A DNA stretch of 64,000 bases from Cedecea davisae DSM 4568 (GTDB lineage: Bacteria; Pseudomonadota; Gammaproteobacteria; Enterobacterales; Enterobacteriaceae). Positions 26,063 through 33,083 of the stretch are shown here, piece after piece; the first letter of the stretch is position 1; every line of letters starts with the position of its first letter. The stretch is taken from positions 2,136,328 through 2,200,327 of the forward strand of contig NZ_KE161030.1 of the NCBI RefSeq assembly GCF_000412335.2, given 5' to 3'. Position numbers and translations under genes: made by a program. The notes under the pieces are model-generated. The model ran no database searches. It was not told the origin of the DNA and was given only the letters and a program-made list of their open reading frames with translations.

Positions 26063-26152
26063 TTATTTACCGAAAAGATGAGTGCCAACAGAAAGACATC
26101 CGCTGAGCAGAAACAGGGATGACAGTACAAACAAAATTGTTAACCGCTTCAT
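26063..26152 (-). CDS. Very small lipoprotein (29 aa)
   Basis: Too short for usual gene calls. The product begins MKRLTILFVLSSLFLLSGC and ends with LSVGTHLFGK. It is a textbook lipoprotein signal: two positive residues, a hydrophobic core and lipobox LSGC with C19, leaving an 11-residue mature lipopeptide. It lies 16 bases after another tiny lipoprotein with a related ending and is followed by a hairpin. Size and plan recall entericidins and colicin lysis lipoproteins, but no sequence identity to either is claimed. The ribosome binding site is weak (GGGAT). Confidence 0.6.
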   Translation of the reverse strand: MKRLTILFVLSSLFLLSGCLSVGTHLFGK

Positions 26153-26168
26153 TGAATAATCCCGGCGT

Positions 26169-26246
26169 TTAGAAAAGCGACACGCAGCCGCTCAGCATAG
26201 AAATTGAACATAAAACCACCAGGTGACACACGATTTTCTGATACAT
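26169..26246 (-). CDS. Very small lipoprotein (25 aa)
   Basis: The product begins MYQKIVCHLVVLCSISMLSG and continues CVSLF to a stop. The lipobox LSGC places the lipidated cysteine at position 21, so the mature peptide would be only about five residues. GGGAAAAC lies just upstream of the ATG. A longer frame reaches 26417 but its extra part lacks signal-peptide character. It is the first gene of a two-gene unit with the 29-residue lipoprotein. Function unknown; a membrane-stress or lysis role is a guess. Confidence 0.5.
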   Translation of the reverse strand: MYQKIVCHLVVLCSISMLSGCVSLF

Positions 26247-26344
26247 ATAGTTTTCCCATTTAACGTCGATATGAGGTTTAGCTTGCCCGGTGTTTGTCAA
26301 AGATCTGTCAATGTGGTGTGGGGAGATAATCAAGTTTAAAGAGG

Positions 26345-26370
26345 GATAACTACAAATTTTAGTAGTTATC
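26345..26370. promoter_or_regulatory. Perfect 9-bp inverted repeat in the divergent promoter region
   Basis: GATAACTAC (26345-26353) and GTAGTTATC (26362-26370) flank an 8-base AT spacer. The site lies between the start of the small lipoproteins (minus) and the 524-residue protein (plus), 123 bases before the latter. A second, shorter repeat (CCAGAGC / GCTCTGG) follows near 26432-26450. They could be an operator and an attenuator or mRNA hairpin. Confidence 0.45.
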
Positions 26371-26492
26371 TGATTGATGTATTGACCGCGAGCATTTCCG
26401 AAGTAACATTTCGACACTTTTATGTTTAACCAGAGCCAATAGCTCTGGCTCTGGATGTACCTTGATTCAATAGAAATCTGGGTGAGATTACT

Positions 26493-28067
26493 ATGGACAA
26501 AAAAGCGAACGACTCGTTATTTCCTTCAGATTCAGGCCGAAAACAAAACGATAATAACGATGAAGTAAAACGAGATCGTATTCGTACCGCCACTGCGCTG
26601 GCGGGAGATGAGGTTGTAAAGCGTTTTGGGAGTGCGAGCGCTGAGTACCTTAAAGGATACCGCGGCGTTGATAATGAAACGGGACAACAGTTTGCTAAAG
26701 GTCTGGCGGACGTTGCGAAGCATAAGGTTAATCCCGCGCACGCTAAGCAAAATATTAAGCAACAGGCAGGATTTTCTGCCGAGATAGCAACCACAAGCAG
26801 AGATAACGCTGAAGCCATTATTAACGGCGATAGCGCTCGCACCGTCCGCAGTGACGATTTGCCTCAGTATGGCCGCAATCACAACGTAGTCGACCGCGTA
26901 AAAATTCAGGATGGCGTAGTTATTGAAGGCTCTCAGAGCCAGATGAAATTTGTTGGTAACCGGGACGATCTTTTTAAAAATATCGCCGGAGAAGAGGGGA
27001 AATTCAGCCGCTATCGCGGGGTTAAACTGGAATTACCATCAGAACAATATGAGGGGGCTGCTGCACATTGTCGTGCGAAAGCATCCTCATTGCGCACTCA
27101 GGCAGACAGGGTTGAAGCCGAAGGTAAGCAGGATGTAGCCGATCGATTTCGCCGTGAAGCCGATAATTATGAGCAACTGGCTTATAATGTTAGTGACAGC
27201 GGCCTGACAACGGAGCAAGCGATCTATTATCGCGAGCATCCTAAGATTGCAACGGCGATGGATATCGCACGTACCAGCCACCGCGCCGGCATAGAAGGGG
27301 CAAAGAATGGGGCAATGGTAGGGGCCGCTATTTCATTATTCGCGAATATTTTCAGTGTTGCCCAGCAGGAAAAGGCGCTGGGTGAAGCAATTGAAGATAT
27401 CGCGATCGATACGGCGAAAGCTGCCGCTCTGGGCTACGGTACAGCATTTGCCGGTTCCGCAATCAAAGCAGGTCTACAACAATCCGGGGGCCAGGGGTTA
27501 AGGGCCATAGCCGGAACATCCGCTCCTACATTGGTAGTCAATATCTGCCTGTCTCTGGGGGTATCGATCAAGCGCTATATCAACGATGAAATTGATGGTG
27601 CTGAACTGCTTGAAGAAATCGGAGAGAAGGGCGCAGGTATGCTCTCCAGCGGCATGATGGCTGCCCTTGGACAGATAGCCATTCCGATCCCTGTAGCTGG
27701 CGGGATAATTGGCGGCATGATCGGTTACACACTCTCATCTATGTTTTATCAAAGTGCCCTTGAGGCTACGCGAGCAGCGGCATTATCACGCGAACGTCTG
27801 GCCTATATTCGTGGAATAGAGAGTGAAGCTCGGGCGCAGATTGCCCGACAGCAGACACTAATCGACGAATTTACCGAAAGAGAAATCCCTCAATTACAAA
27901 AAGACACTCAGCACCTATTTAGAACGATGGCCAGTAACACCAATAGCGTTGATGATTTTGCATTTGCAATAAATGACTTTGCTACTTTGCTGGGCACTAA
28001 TATGCAATTCCAGACTATCTCTGAATTTGAAGATTTTATGGACTCCGATAAACCATTAATGCTGTAA
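26493..28067 (+). CDS. Glycine-zipper membrane protein, first gene of a TerB-associated operon (524 aa)
   Basis: A hydrophilic N-terminal half (residues 1-260), rich in charged helices, is followed by several glycine/alanine-rich hydrophobic stretches: GAMVGAAISLFANIFSVA, AALGYGTAFAGSAIKAG and GQIAIPIPVAGGIIGGMIGY, patterns of glycine zippers that insert in membranes. A coiled-coil-like tail follows (RQQTLIDEFTEREIPQLQKD). GGGTGAG precedes the ATG. The next gene begins 16 bases after the stop and a third follows closely, so all three are one operon. I do not recognise a characterised family; membrane remodelling or a defence role is possible. Confidence 0.65.
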   Translation: MDKKANDSLFPSDSGRKQNDNNDEVKRDRIRTATALAGDEVVKRFGSASAEYLKGYRGVDNETGQQFAKGLADVAKHKVNPAHAKQNIKQQAGFSAEIATTSRDNAEAIINGDSARTVRSDDLPQYGRNHNVVDRVKIQDGVVIEGSQSQMKFVGNRDDLFKNIAGEEGKFSRYRGVKLELPSEQYEGAAAHCRAKASSLRTQADRVEAEGKQDVADRFRREADNYEQLAYNVSDSGLTTEQAIYYREHPKIATAMDIARTSHRAGIEGAKNGAMVGAAISLFANIFSVAQQEKALGEAIEDIAIDTAKAAALGYGTAFAGSAIKAGLQQSGGQGLRAIAGTSAPTLVVNICLSLGVSIKRYINDEIDGAELLEEIGEKGAGMLSSGMMAALGQIAIPIPVAGGIIGGMIGYTLSSMFYQSALEATRAAALSRERLAYIRGIESEARAQIARQQTLIDEFTEREIPQLQKDTQHLFRTMASNTNSVDDFAFAINDFATLLGTNMQFQTISEFEDFMDSDKPLML

Positions 28068-28083
28068 AAGGAATACGATCTCG

Positions 28084-28662
28084 ATGTTTATCAACATGCT
28101 ACCCGAAGAGAAAAAAGTCCTGCTGGTAGAGCTGGCCAGGCTGCTGGCGTTATCCGATAACCCGCTACTGTGGGATGGGAAAGCAAAAGATGAGCTAACG
28201 TCGGACTCCAATCTGAATAACCTATCCATACAGAAAAACGCGCTGGAAACCGAATTGCTGGAAGAGATGGCGCAATATGCTCCTGCACGTTCTTATCCGC
28301 TGCCAGGTATCCTTGAAGTGGAATGGGATAAGGACACTGAAAAGCGGTTGATCGAAAAGCTTAAGGGATTCCCACTCTCTAAAATTGATGAGCCTGAAAG
28401 CCGTATCCAGGCTGCAACATCGGTGTTAAAAGCGATGCTGGAGGGCAAGAAAACGGAAGACCTGGCGACGCCAAAAATCGTTCTTTTCCAGCTTTTCCTG
28501 GTGGCGCTGCGCGATGGTCAAATTTCCAACATTGAGTGGATGCTGCTGAAAGAAATTCAACTTTATTACAAGTTACCCGATTTTATTTTTAAAGATTTAC
28601 TGGATCGTGCCGAATCACTGAATAGTGAAATGAGTAAAACACTTGCTCTCATTCTTGAATAA
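28084..28662 (+). CDS. TerB-like helical protein (192 aa)
   Basis: An all-helical acidic protein whose second half (AATSVLKAMLEG, IVLFQLFLVALRDGQISNIE, WMLLKEIQLYYKLPDFIFKD) has the rhythm of the tellurite-resistance TerB fold, in which acidic residues near helix ends bind metal. The match is by pattern and not certain. It sits between two glycine-rich membrane proteins in one operon, with gaps of 16 and 12 bases. TerB-like domains are often found with membrane-associated stress or defence modules. Confidence 0.55.
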   Translation: MFINMLPEEKKVLLVELARLLALSDNPLLWDGKAKDELTSDSNLNNLSIQKNALETELLEEMAQYAPARSYPLPGILEVEWDKDTEKRLIEKLKGFPLSKIDEPESRIQAATSVLKAMLEGKKTEDLATPKIVLFQLFLVALRDGQISNIEWMLLKEIQLYYKLPDFIFKDLLDRAESLNSEMSKTLALILE

Positions 28663-28674
28663 CGGAGTTATTAA

Positions 28675-29703
28675 ATGCCTATTCCTATTATTGTTGGCGC
28701 TATAGCTGCCGCCGCCGGGATTTACGGTATCGCTAAAGGCGTTAGCGGTGCGAAAGATCACAGTGATGCAAAAGATCTCAATGAAAGTGCACAAAATATG
28801 GTGGACAGCACCAGCGCTGAAATTGATTTAAGCCGTAAAGCGACCAATGACATCATTGAAGATTATGGTCAGCGTAAACTTCGCGCATTTAATGGCGTCA
28901 TTAATGAATTTATCGTCACTTTTAGTAGCCTCAAAAACGTTGAATTGACCAGTAGCGCAGAGCTGGACAAACTTAATGCCGGTGATTTTACGACCACGAC
29001 TTTAGCCGGGCTGAGGCAAGATTACCAAATGCTTAAGGATGCAGGGCTTGGGCTTGGTGCTGGGATGGGAAGCGGTGCGGCTCTGGCATTTGGAGCCTAT
29101 AACGGCACAATGTTACTGGCCACTGCAAGCACAGGTACCGCAATCTCTTCGCTGTCAGGCGTCGCGGCAACTAATGCTACACTTGCATGGTTGGGCGGCG
29201 GTTCCCTGGCCACCGGCGGTTTTGGAATGGCTGGCGGCATGATGGTGTTGGGCGGCATTATCGCCGGGCCGGCGCTGGCAATTTTCGGCCATATCCTGGG
29301 GAGTAAAGGTGAGGAGGCGCTGAACAATGCCCGAACCAATATGGAGCAGGCTCAAACAATTCGAGCTGAGGGACTGCTGATGGTTAGTAAACTTCAGGCT
29401 ATCGAAAAGGTCACGGCGCTGGCAAACAACGTATTTTCTCACACCAGCGGTCGCCTGCGTGGAACCGTGCATGAAATGAAAGAAGCTCTGGAAAGCTACG
29501 GTGAAGACTTCAAAGCTTTCCCGCAGGAGAGTAAAGACGCTGTGTTCAAGTCCGTTAAGTATGCGCAATTGCTGAAAGCGATGATCGATACGCCTATTCT
29601 TGACGAGGACGGTAACCTGGTGCTCTCAACCGAACGTCGCATCATTGATATTGCTGCCGTGGCCGAGGGCAATAAAGACGAACTCGACGAAGTTATCGCG
29701 TAG
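28675..29703 (+). CDS. Glycine-rich membrane protein, third gene of the TerB-associated operon (342 aa)
   Basis: The N-terminus is a short hydrophobic segment (PIIVGAIAAAAGIYGIAKG), then a helical region, then a long glycine-rich hydrophobic stretch at about residues 123-205 (GLGLGAGMGSGAALAFGAY, LGGGSLATGGFGMAGGMMVL, GGIIAGPALAIFGHILGS). A charged helical tail follows (SKGEEALNNARTNMEQAQ). CGGAG before the ATG supports the start. This glycine-rich pattern occurs in many uncharacterised bacterial proteins linked to TerB genes. A hairpin follows the stop. No enzymatic motif is seen. Confidence 0.65.
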   Translation: MPIPIIVGAIAAAAGIYGIAKGVSGAKDHSDAKDLNESAQNMVDSTSAEIDLSRKATNDIIEDYGQRKLRAFNGVINEFIVTFSSLKNVELTSSAELDKLNAGDFTTTTLAGLRQDYQMLKDAGLGLGAGMGSGAALAFGAYNGTMLLATASTGTAISSLSGVAATNATLAWLGGGSLATGGFGMAGGMMVLGGIIAGPALAIFGHILGSKGEEALNNARTNMEQAQTIRAEGLLMVSKLQAIEKVTALANNVFSHTSGRLRGTVHEMKEALESYGEDFKAFPQESKDAVFKSVKYAQLLKAMIDTPILDEDGNLVLSTERRIIDIAAVAEGNKDELDEVIA

Positions 29704-29712
29704 TCTATAAGT

Positions 29713-29739
29713 TCAGGCTCGCTGAAAAGGCGAGCCTGA
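29713..29739 (+). terminator. Hairpin after the three-gene operon
   Basis: TCAGGCTCGC (29713-29722) pairs perfectly over 10 bp with GCGAGCCTGA (29730-29739), 9 bases after the stop of the glycine-rich protein. The usual T-run is missing, so termination may be partial or the hairpin may only protect the mRNA end. Confidence 0.5.
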
Positions 29740-29754
29740 TTGCGAGACCTGCCT

Positions 29755-30081
29755 ATGCACTGCAACGACAACTTTTCTTCCTTTCCCTGTGTCCAGTGCG
29801 GGCTTTGCTGCCAGCGGGTAAATTTTGCAGAGGAAACCCGCGCTCTTGATCGGGGAGACGGCACTTGCCGATACTATAATGCGGCCAGCAGGGGTTGCAG
29901 TATTTACAACGAACGCCCGGACATATGCCGTGTGGACCTGCAATACAAACTTAATTATGTCCACCTTTATACATGGGACGAATTTGTGGCGCTAAACCTG
30001 ACGGTATGCAGGCAGCTCATTGCTGAAGATGAGTCGAGACAGAAGGGTAGCGCAGTCAGCCCTGTATTTTCCTCAACTTAG
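29755..30081 (+). CDS. YkgJ-family cysteine-cluster protein (108 aa)
   Basis: A small cysteine-cluster protein, expected to bind Zn or an Fe-S centre. Cysteines are arranged as CVQCGLCC near the N-terminus, then TCRYYNAASRGCSIYNERPD followed by IC, the signature of the YkgJ/UPF0153 family. The ATG at 29755 is used; a TTG at 29740 would add five residues. Its last nine bases overlap the end of the convergent DUF1345 gene. The C-terminal tail after LNLTVCRQL is short, so it may have lost a few residues. Function in the family is not established. Confidence 0.75.
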   Translation: MHCNDNFSSFPCVQCGLCCQRVNFAEETRALDRGDGTCRYYNAASRGCSIYNERPDICRVDLQYKLNYVHLYTWDEFVALNLTVCRQLIAEDESRQKGSAVSPVFSST

Positions 30082-30732
30082 CAATCCGGCACCCACGTTG
30101 ACCGATAACCCCAGAATAGCCAGGTTAAAGAGAAATGAGATAACCGATTGCAGCAGCGTAATCTTTCTCATCTCAGTAGTGCCCGTTGCCACATCCGCAG
30201 TTTGCGACGCAACGGCGATAGTAAAGGCGAAATAGAGAAAATCCCAGTAGCCGGGGTCGGCTGGTTTATCAGGAAAGATCATCGGCGTGACATCTTTGCT
30301 CCGGTGCAGGTAATGGTTGTGAGCGTAATGCATAGCAAATGAACTTGGCAGCAATGCCCAGGAGACAATCAGCGTAGTTGCCGTCAGCAATAAATGGAGT
30401 ATACGCGGCGTTCCGGTAAGAGAGTGCAGCGAAGAAAGCTCGCTCAGAATAGCGACAATGCTGGCCATACAGGCCAGGATGACCATGCCCAAAACAAGCG
30501 CCGCGCTTTGGTCCTGTATTTTTGCGATGTGCTGGATGTCTTTCACGTCGGTACGCAGCATGCGAAACCAGATAAAAATCAGATACAGCCACGCCAGAAC
30601 ATTCCAGCCGATCAACATGCGTTGCAGGGTGCCGGTCTGAGCCGGAAGCGCGAAATAACAGATAACGCCTGCAAGAATTGAAATCAGCAGCCGCAGCCTG
30701 GCGAACAGGTGTGTCCTTAGCGAAAGTCCCAT
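30073..30732 (-). CDS. DUF1345 membrane protein (219 aa)
   Basis: An integral membrane protein with about five hydrophobic helices (LLISILAGVICYFALP, MLIGWNVLAWLYLIFIWF, LVLGMVILACMASIVAIL, LLLTATTLIVSWALL, and one near the C-terminus). The YWDFLYFAFTIAVASQTADV stretch is the family signature of DUF1345 proteins. Length and helix number fit. Convergent with the YkgJ-like gene. Biochemical role unknown. Confidence 0.8.
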   Translation of the reverse strand: MGLSLRTHLFARLRLLISILAGVICYFALPAQTGTLQRMLIGWNVLAWLYLIFIWFRMLRTDVKDIQHIAKIQDQSAALVLGMVILACMASIVAILSELSSLHSLTGTPRILHLLLTATTLIVSWALLPSSFAMHYAHNHYLHRSKDVTPMIFPDKPADPGYWDFLYFAFTIAVASQTADVATGTTEMRKITLLQSVISFLFNLAILGLSVNVGAGLLS

Positions 30733-31087
30733 GAGGATAAGTTTTCTACGAGTAATGGATAACTTTAACTGTAGACGATGCAGCGACTTAGGGCCTGACC
30801 GCTGTATGTTGAAGACCGAGCCAATGAGCCAGAACGTGTTGGTTTCATCAGAGGGAAGGCTGGATATGAAGCTGGGTTAACCTGAGTGCGCACTAATAAA
30901 TGCAATTTAACATAATATACATTATGCGCACCGAAGTGAGATAAGGAGGAATCTGGCGTTCTGTGGGCCTCGTTGGCCTGGTTCTGTTGAGTGCTACAGG
31001 CTCTTTCTTTGGCCGTGAATTATGCTCTTTCGTCTTATCGAACCGACCTGACATGAGCCGCGGCTTGGGTGCAGCGGCTCAAAATTA
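30733..31087 (+). other. Intergenic region with a promoter-like AT box, a 6-codon leader and a small possible ORF
   Basis: No long gene is present. A TAATAT-like box lies near 30913, just before a short frame at 30924-30944 (MRTEVR). GGAGGA follows at 30945-30950, and a GTG at 30963 opens a 42-codon frame ending at 31091, whose product starts VGLVGLVLLSATGSFFGREL. The Shine-Dalgarno spacing of 12 bases is long. Whether this encodes a small membrane peptide is uncertain. Confidence 0.3.
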
Positions 31088-31474
31088 TTAACTGCCCGAT
31101 GGCTCATCCGTTACCGAACTGGTACGAATACGCTGACCGATTATTTGTAACGTGCGCAGTACCAGCATCACTCCCAGTAAAGTGTCCGGCTGGCGCAGTA
31201 ACGAATAAACTGCGCGATAGCTGGGTTGCGGATCGCCTAGCTGTAACTCGGTATGAGCCATCTTTAGCGCGGTGCCACTTTCCCAACCCGCGGCAACCAC
31301 GCCTTCGAAAACACCGGCTAATTTTTCTACCAGCGCGTTATCGGCAATATCCGCAATATCTGAAAGTAATGACAGCATATCAACCACGTTATCGAGCCGA
31401 CCGCCAGAAAGTAATGGCTGTAATTTTTCAATCAATGCGGCAAAAGACTCAGATGCCTCTGTTGAAGCGTTCAT
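31088..31474 (-). CDS. DUF1641 family protein (128 aa)
   Basis: A small helical protein with the DUF1641 pattern (LQPLLSGGRLDNVVDMLSLL at the start, and ALVEKLAGVFEGVV). It is the second gene of an operon with the SQR-like flavoprotein, whose stop lies 12 bases upstream. DUF1641 proteins commonly accompany sulfide:quinone or formate-linked flavoproteins and are thought to be accessory. No cofactor motif is seen. Confidence 0.8.
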   Translation of the reverse strand: MNASTEASESFAALIEKLQPLLSGGRLDNVVDMLSLLSDIADIADNALVEKLAGVFEGVVAAGWESGTALKMAHTELQLGDPQPSYRAVYSLLRQPDTLLGVMLVLRTLQIIGQRIRTSSVTDEPSGS

Positions 31475-31486
31475 CTTATTCTCCGG

Positions 31487-32677
31487 TTAGATTAGCCCGC
31501 GCACGGTAGCCCAGTACAACCCTCGATTAAAACCGTTGCGCAACATGCCGCCGATTTTGGTTGGCGACGTCGGTAACACATCGTGGCGATAATCGTAAAC
31601 CAGCGGCATTCCGGCATTTAATCCCATCTGCGCCACCGCCTGAACTTTGCCATCATATTCGCTGACAGTATGCCCAAGGCGCAGCTCCGCCACGATATTG
31701 TCTGCAACCACCGGGGCCTGATTATGACAAGATCCGCCAGCTTTACTCACCGGCAGATCGACCGTGTCCCCGAGGACATAAACGCCAGGCTGGCCGTAAA
31801 CCTGCAAAGTCTGTGGATCGGTTGGCAGCCACCCTTCCCCGTTATCTATATCGCTCAGGCCGGTATTTCGTACGGCTTCGACGGCCCGGATTGGCGGCGT
31901 CGCCATCAGAATGTCAAACGGCTGTTCTTCTCCTTCTTCCGAATAAGCGATATTTTTCTCCGCATCGACTCTGTTTAAAGTAAAACCTCGTTGGTGTTTT
32001 ATATCTCTGGAAGAAAAAATGGATGGCAATATTTCACCGGTTGGGCGCTGTAAGAAAAGACAATTACGCAATAGCTGAGAAACCGTTGGATAGGTATAAA
32101 CAATTTCAACGTTTTTACGTACACCCCGCCTGCGGAGATAATCATCAAGCATCAGCGTTGTTTCTATTGGGGCAATACCGCACTGATGAGGTACGTTCGG
32201 CGTTTGAGGGAAAGAGACGGTGATAAATATTCGTCCTTTTTCAATTGTCGCCAGCTTTTGCGCCAGTTGACGTGCGGGCCGGTATTGATAAAAATGATCG
32301 CCAGCCTGGGCCAGCCCCTCGATTTTATCAGGCCACGGAACGCAACCCGTAGCAAAGACCAGAAAATCATAAGAGTAATGCTTCCCGCTTGTGGTATGCA
32401 CACAACGCTGCGTAAGGTCAAAATAGTCAGCACGATCAACAACAAACCTTACTTCTGGCCTCAGCAGGCTTTGCTGTGAGCGCGTTAACTCCTGTTTGAA
32501 AAAGCTATTAAAAGCCACATACATAAATGCAGGCTTGTAATAGTGAACAGGAGAGTCTGAAATCATCAATAGCTCAATTTTATTATTGATGATTTCTCTG
32601 TGAAGCTTTGCGGTCAGCAGGTTAGCTAAAATAGTCCCGCCGGTACCACCGCCTACAATAACAATACGTTGTTTCAT
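31487..32677 (-). CDS. Sulfide:quinone oxidoreductase-like FAD protein (396 aa)
   Basis: A flavoprotein disulfide reductase fold: GGGTGG FAD motif near residues 9-14, FATGC near 108-112, and GDTVDLPVSKAGGSCHNQA at the second FAD region. Three cysteines at 112, 166 (PHQCGIAPIE) and 317 (GGSCHNQ) match in place the three conserved cysteines of sulfide:quinone oxidoreductases, which oxidise sulfide and pass electrons to quinone. Partner DUF1641 gene downstream. The protein is expected to be membrane-associated on one face. It could detoxify sulfide or persulfide; the flavocytochrome c sulfide dehydrogenase family is a less likely alternative. Confidence 0.8.
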   Translation of the reverse strand: MKQRIVIVGGGTGGTILANLLTAKLHREIINNKIELLMISDSPVHYYKPAFMYVAFNSFFKQELTRSQQSLLRPEVRFVVDRADYFDLTQRCVHTTSGKHYSYDFLVFATGCVPWPDKIEGLAQAGDHFYQYRPARQLAQKLATIEKGRIFITVSFPQTPNVPHQCGIAPIETTLMLDDYLRRRGVRKNVEIVYTYPTVSQLLRNCLFLQRPTGEILPSIFSSRDIKHQRGFTLNRVDAEKNIAYSEEGEEQPFDILMATPPIRAVEAVRNTGLSDIDNGEGWLPTDPQTLQVYGQPGVYVLGDTVDLPVSKAGGSCHNQAPVVADNIVAELRLGHTVSEYDGKVQAVAQMGLNAGMPLVYDYRHDVLPTSPTKIGGMLRNGFNRGLYWATVRGLI

Positions 32678-32900
32678 ATTCTTCTCTCTATTTAAGAGTC
32701 AATAAAACAGGCCTTTGGATATATTATATAATTCAGGAGTCCATGCTCATATACCTCATGTGATATCTTAGCCGTGGCGTAAATTTATGCCAGAGTAAAT
32801 AAAACCTCGTTGGATTTATTCTGTGAAAATGTTGCATAAATTAATTTGCCGTTATCCAGATCACTATTATAAAAAATATCTACAGAGAAGACCGCCAGCA
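32678..32900. other. Intergenic region between the SQR-like gene and the ABC-F leader
   Basis: AT-rich, no gene longer than a few codons. It should carry the promoter of the minus-strand SQR gene and that of the plus-strand ABC-F leader. No confident promoter box was assigned. Confidence 0.4.
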
Positions 32901-32945
32901 ATGATGTTATTAGCCGGCCTTTTCTCCTCTTTACTTTGTGTTTAA
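32901..32945 (+). CDS. Putative leader peptide of the ABC-F gene (14 aa)
   Basis: A short frame ATG ATG TTA TTA ... TAA encodes MMLLAGLFSSLLCV. AGAGAAG lies about ten bases upstream as a possible ribosome binding site. The leader is inside one arm of a hairpin (TTAGCCGG, 32910-32917, pairing with CCGGCTAA, 32947-32954), so ribosome position on the leader would change downstream folding. Upstream short ORFs of this type regulate many antibiotic-resistance ABC-F genes. Expression is unproven. Confidence 0.45.
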   Translation: MMLLAGLFSSLLCV

Positions 32946-33068
32946 CCCGGCTAAAATACCCGCAGTCATTTTCTTCTTCAGAGGTATTCGTCCAATGCGC
33001 TATTGATGCCGCCGTCTTTCTGACGGCCGATTAAGTTGTCCCGATTTATCGGGTCAGTTTCCGGCATC
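32910..33068 (+). promoter_or_regulatory. Structured mRNA leader upstream of the ABC-F gene
   Basis: Four stems can be read. TTAGCCGG/CCGGCTAA encloses most of the leader peptide. GATGCC (33005-33010) pairs with GGCATC (33063-33068) and closes a three-way junction holding two hairpins: GCCGTC/GACGGC at 33011-33027 and CCCGA/TCGGG at 33040-33053. The junction ends three bases before the ribosome binding site GGAG (33072-33075). This suggests translational control by ribosome-dependent refolding. Confidence 0.5.
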
Positions 33069-33083
33069 TATGGAGTATTACCC

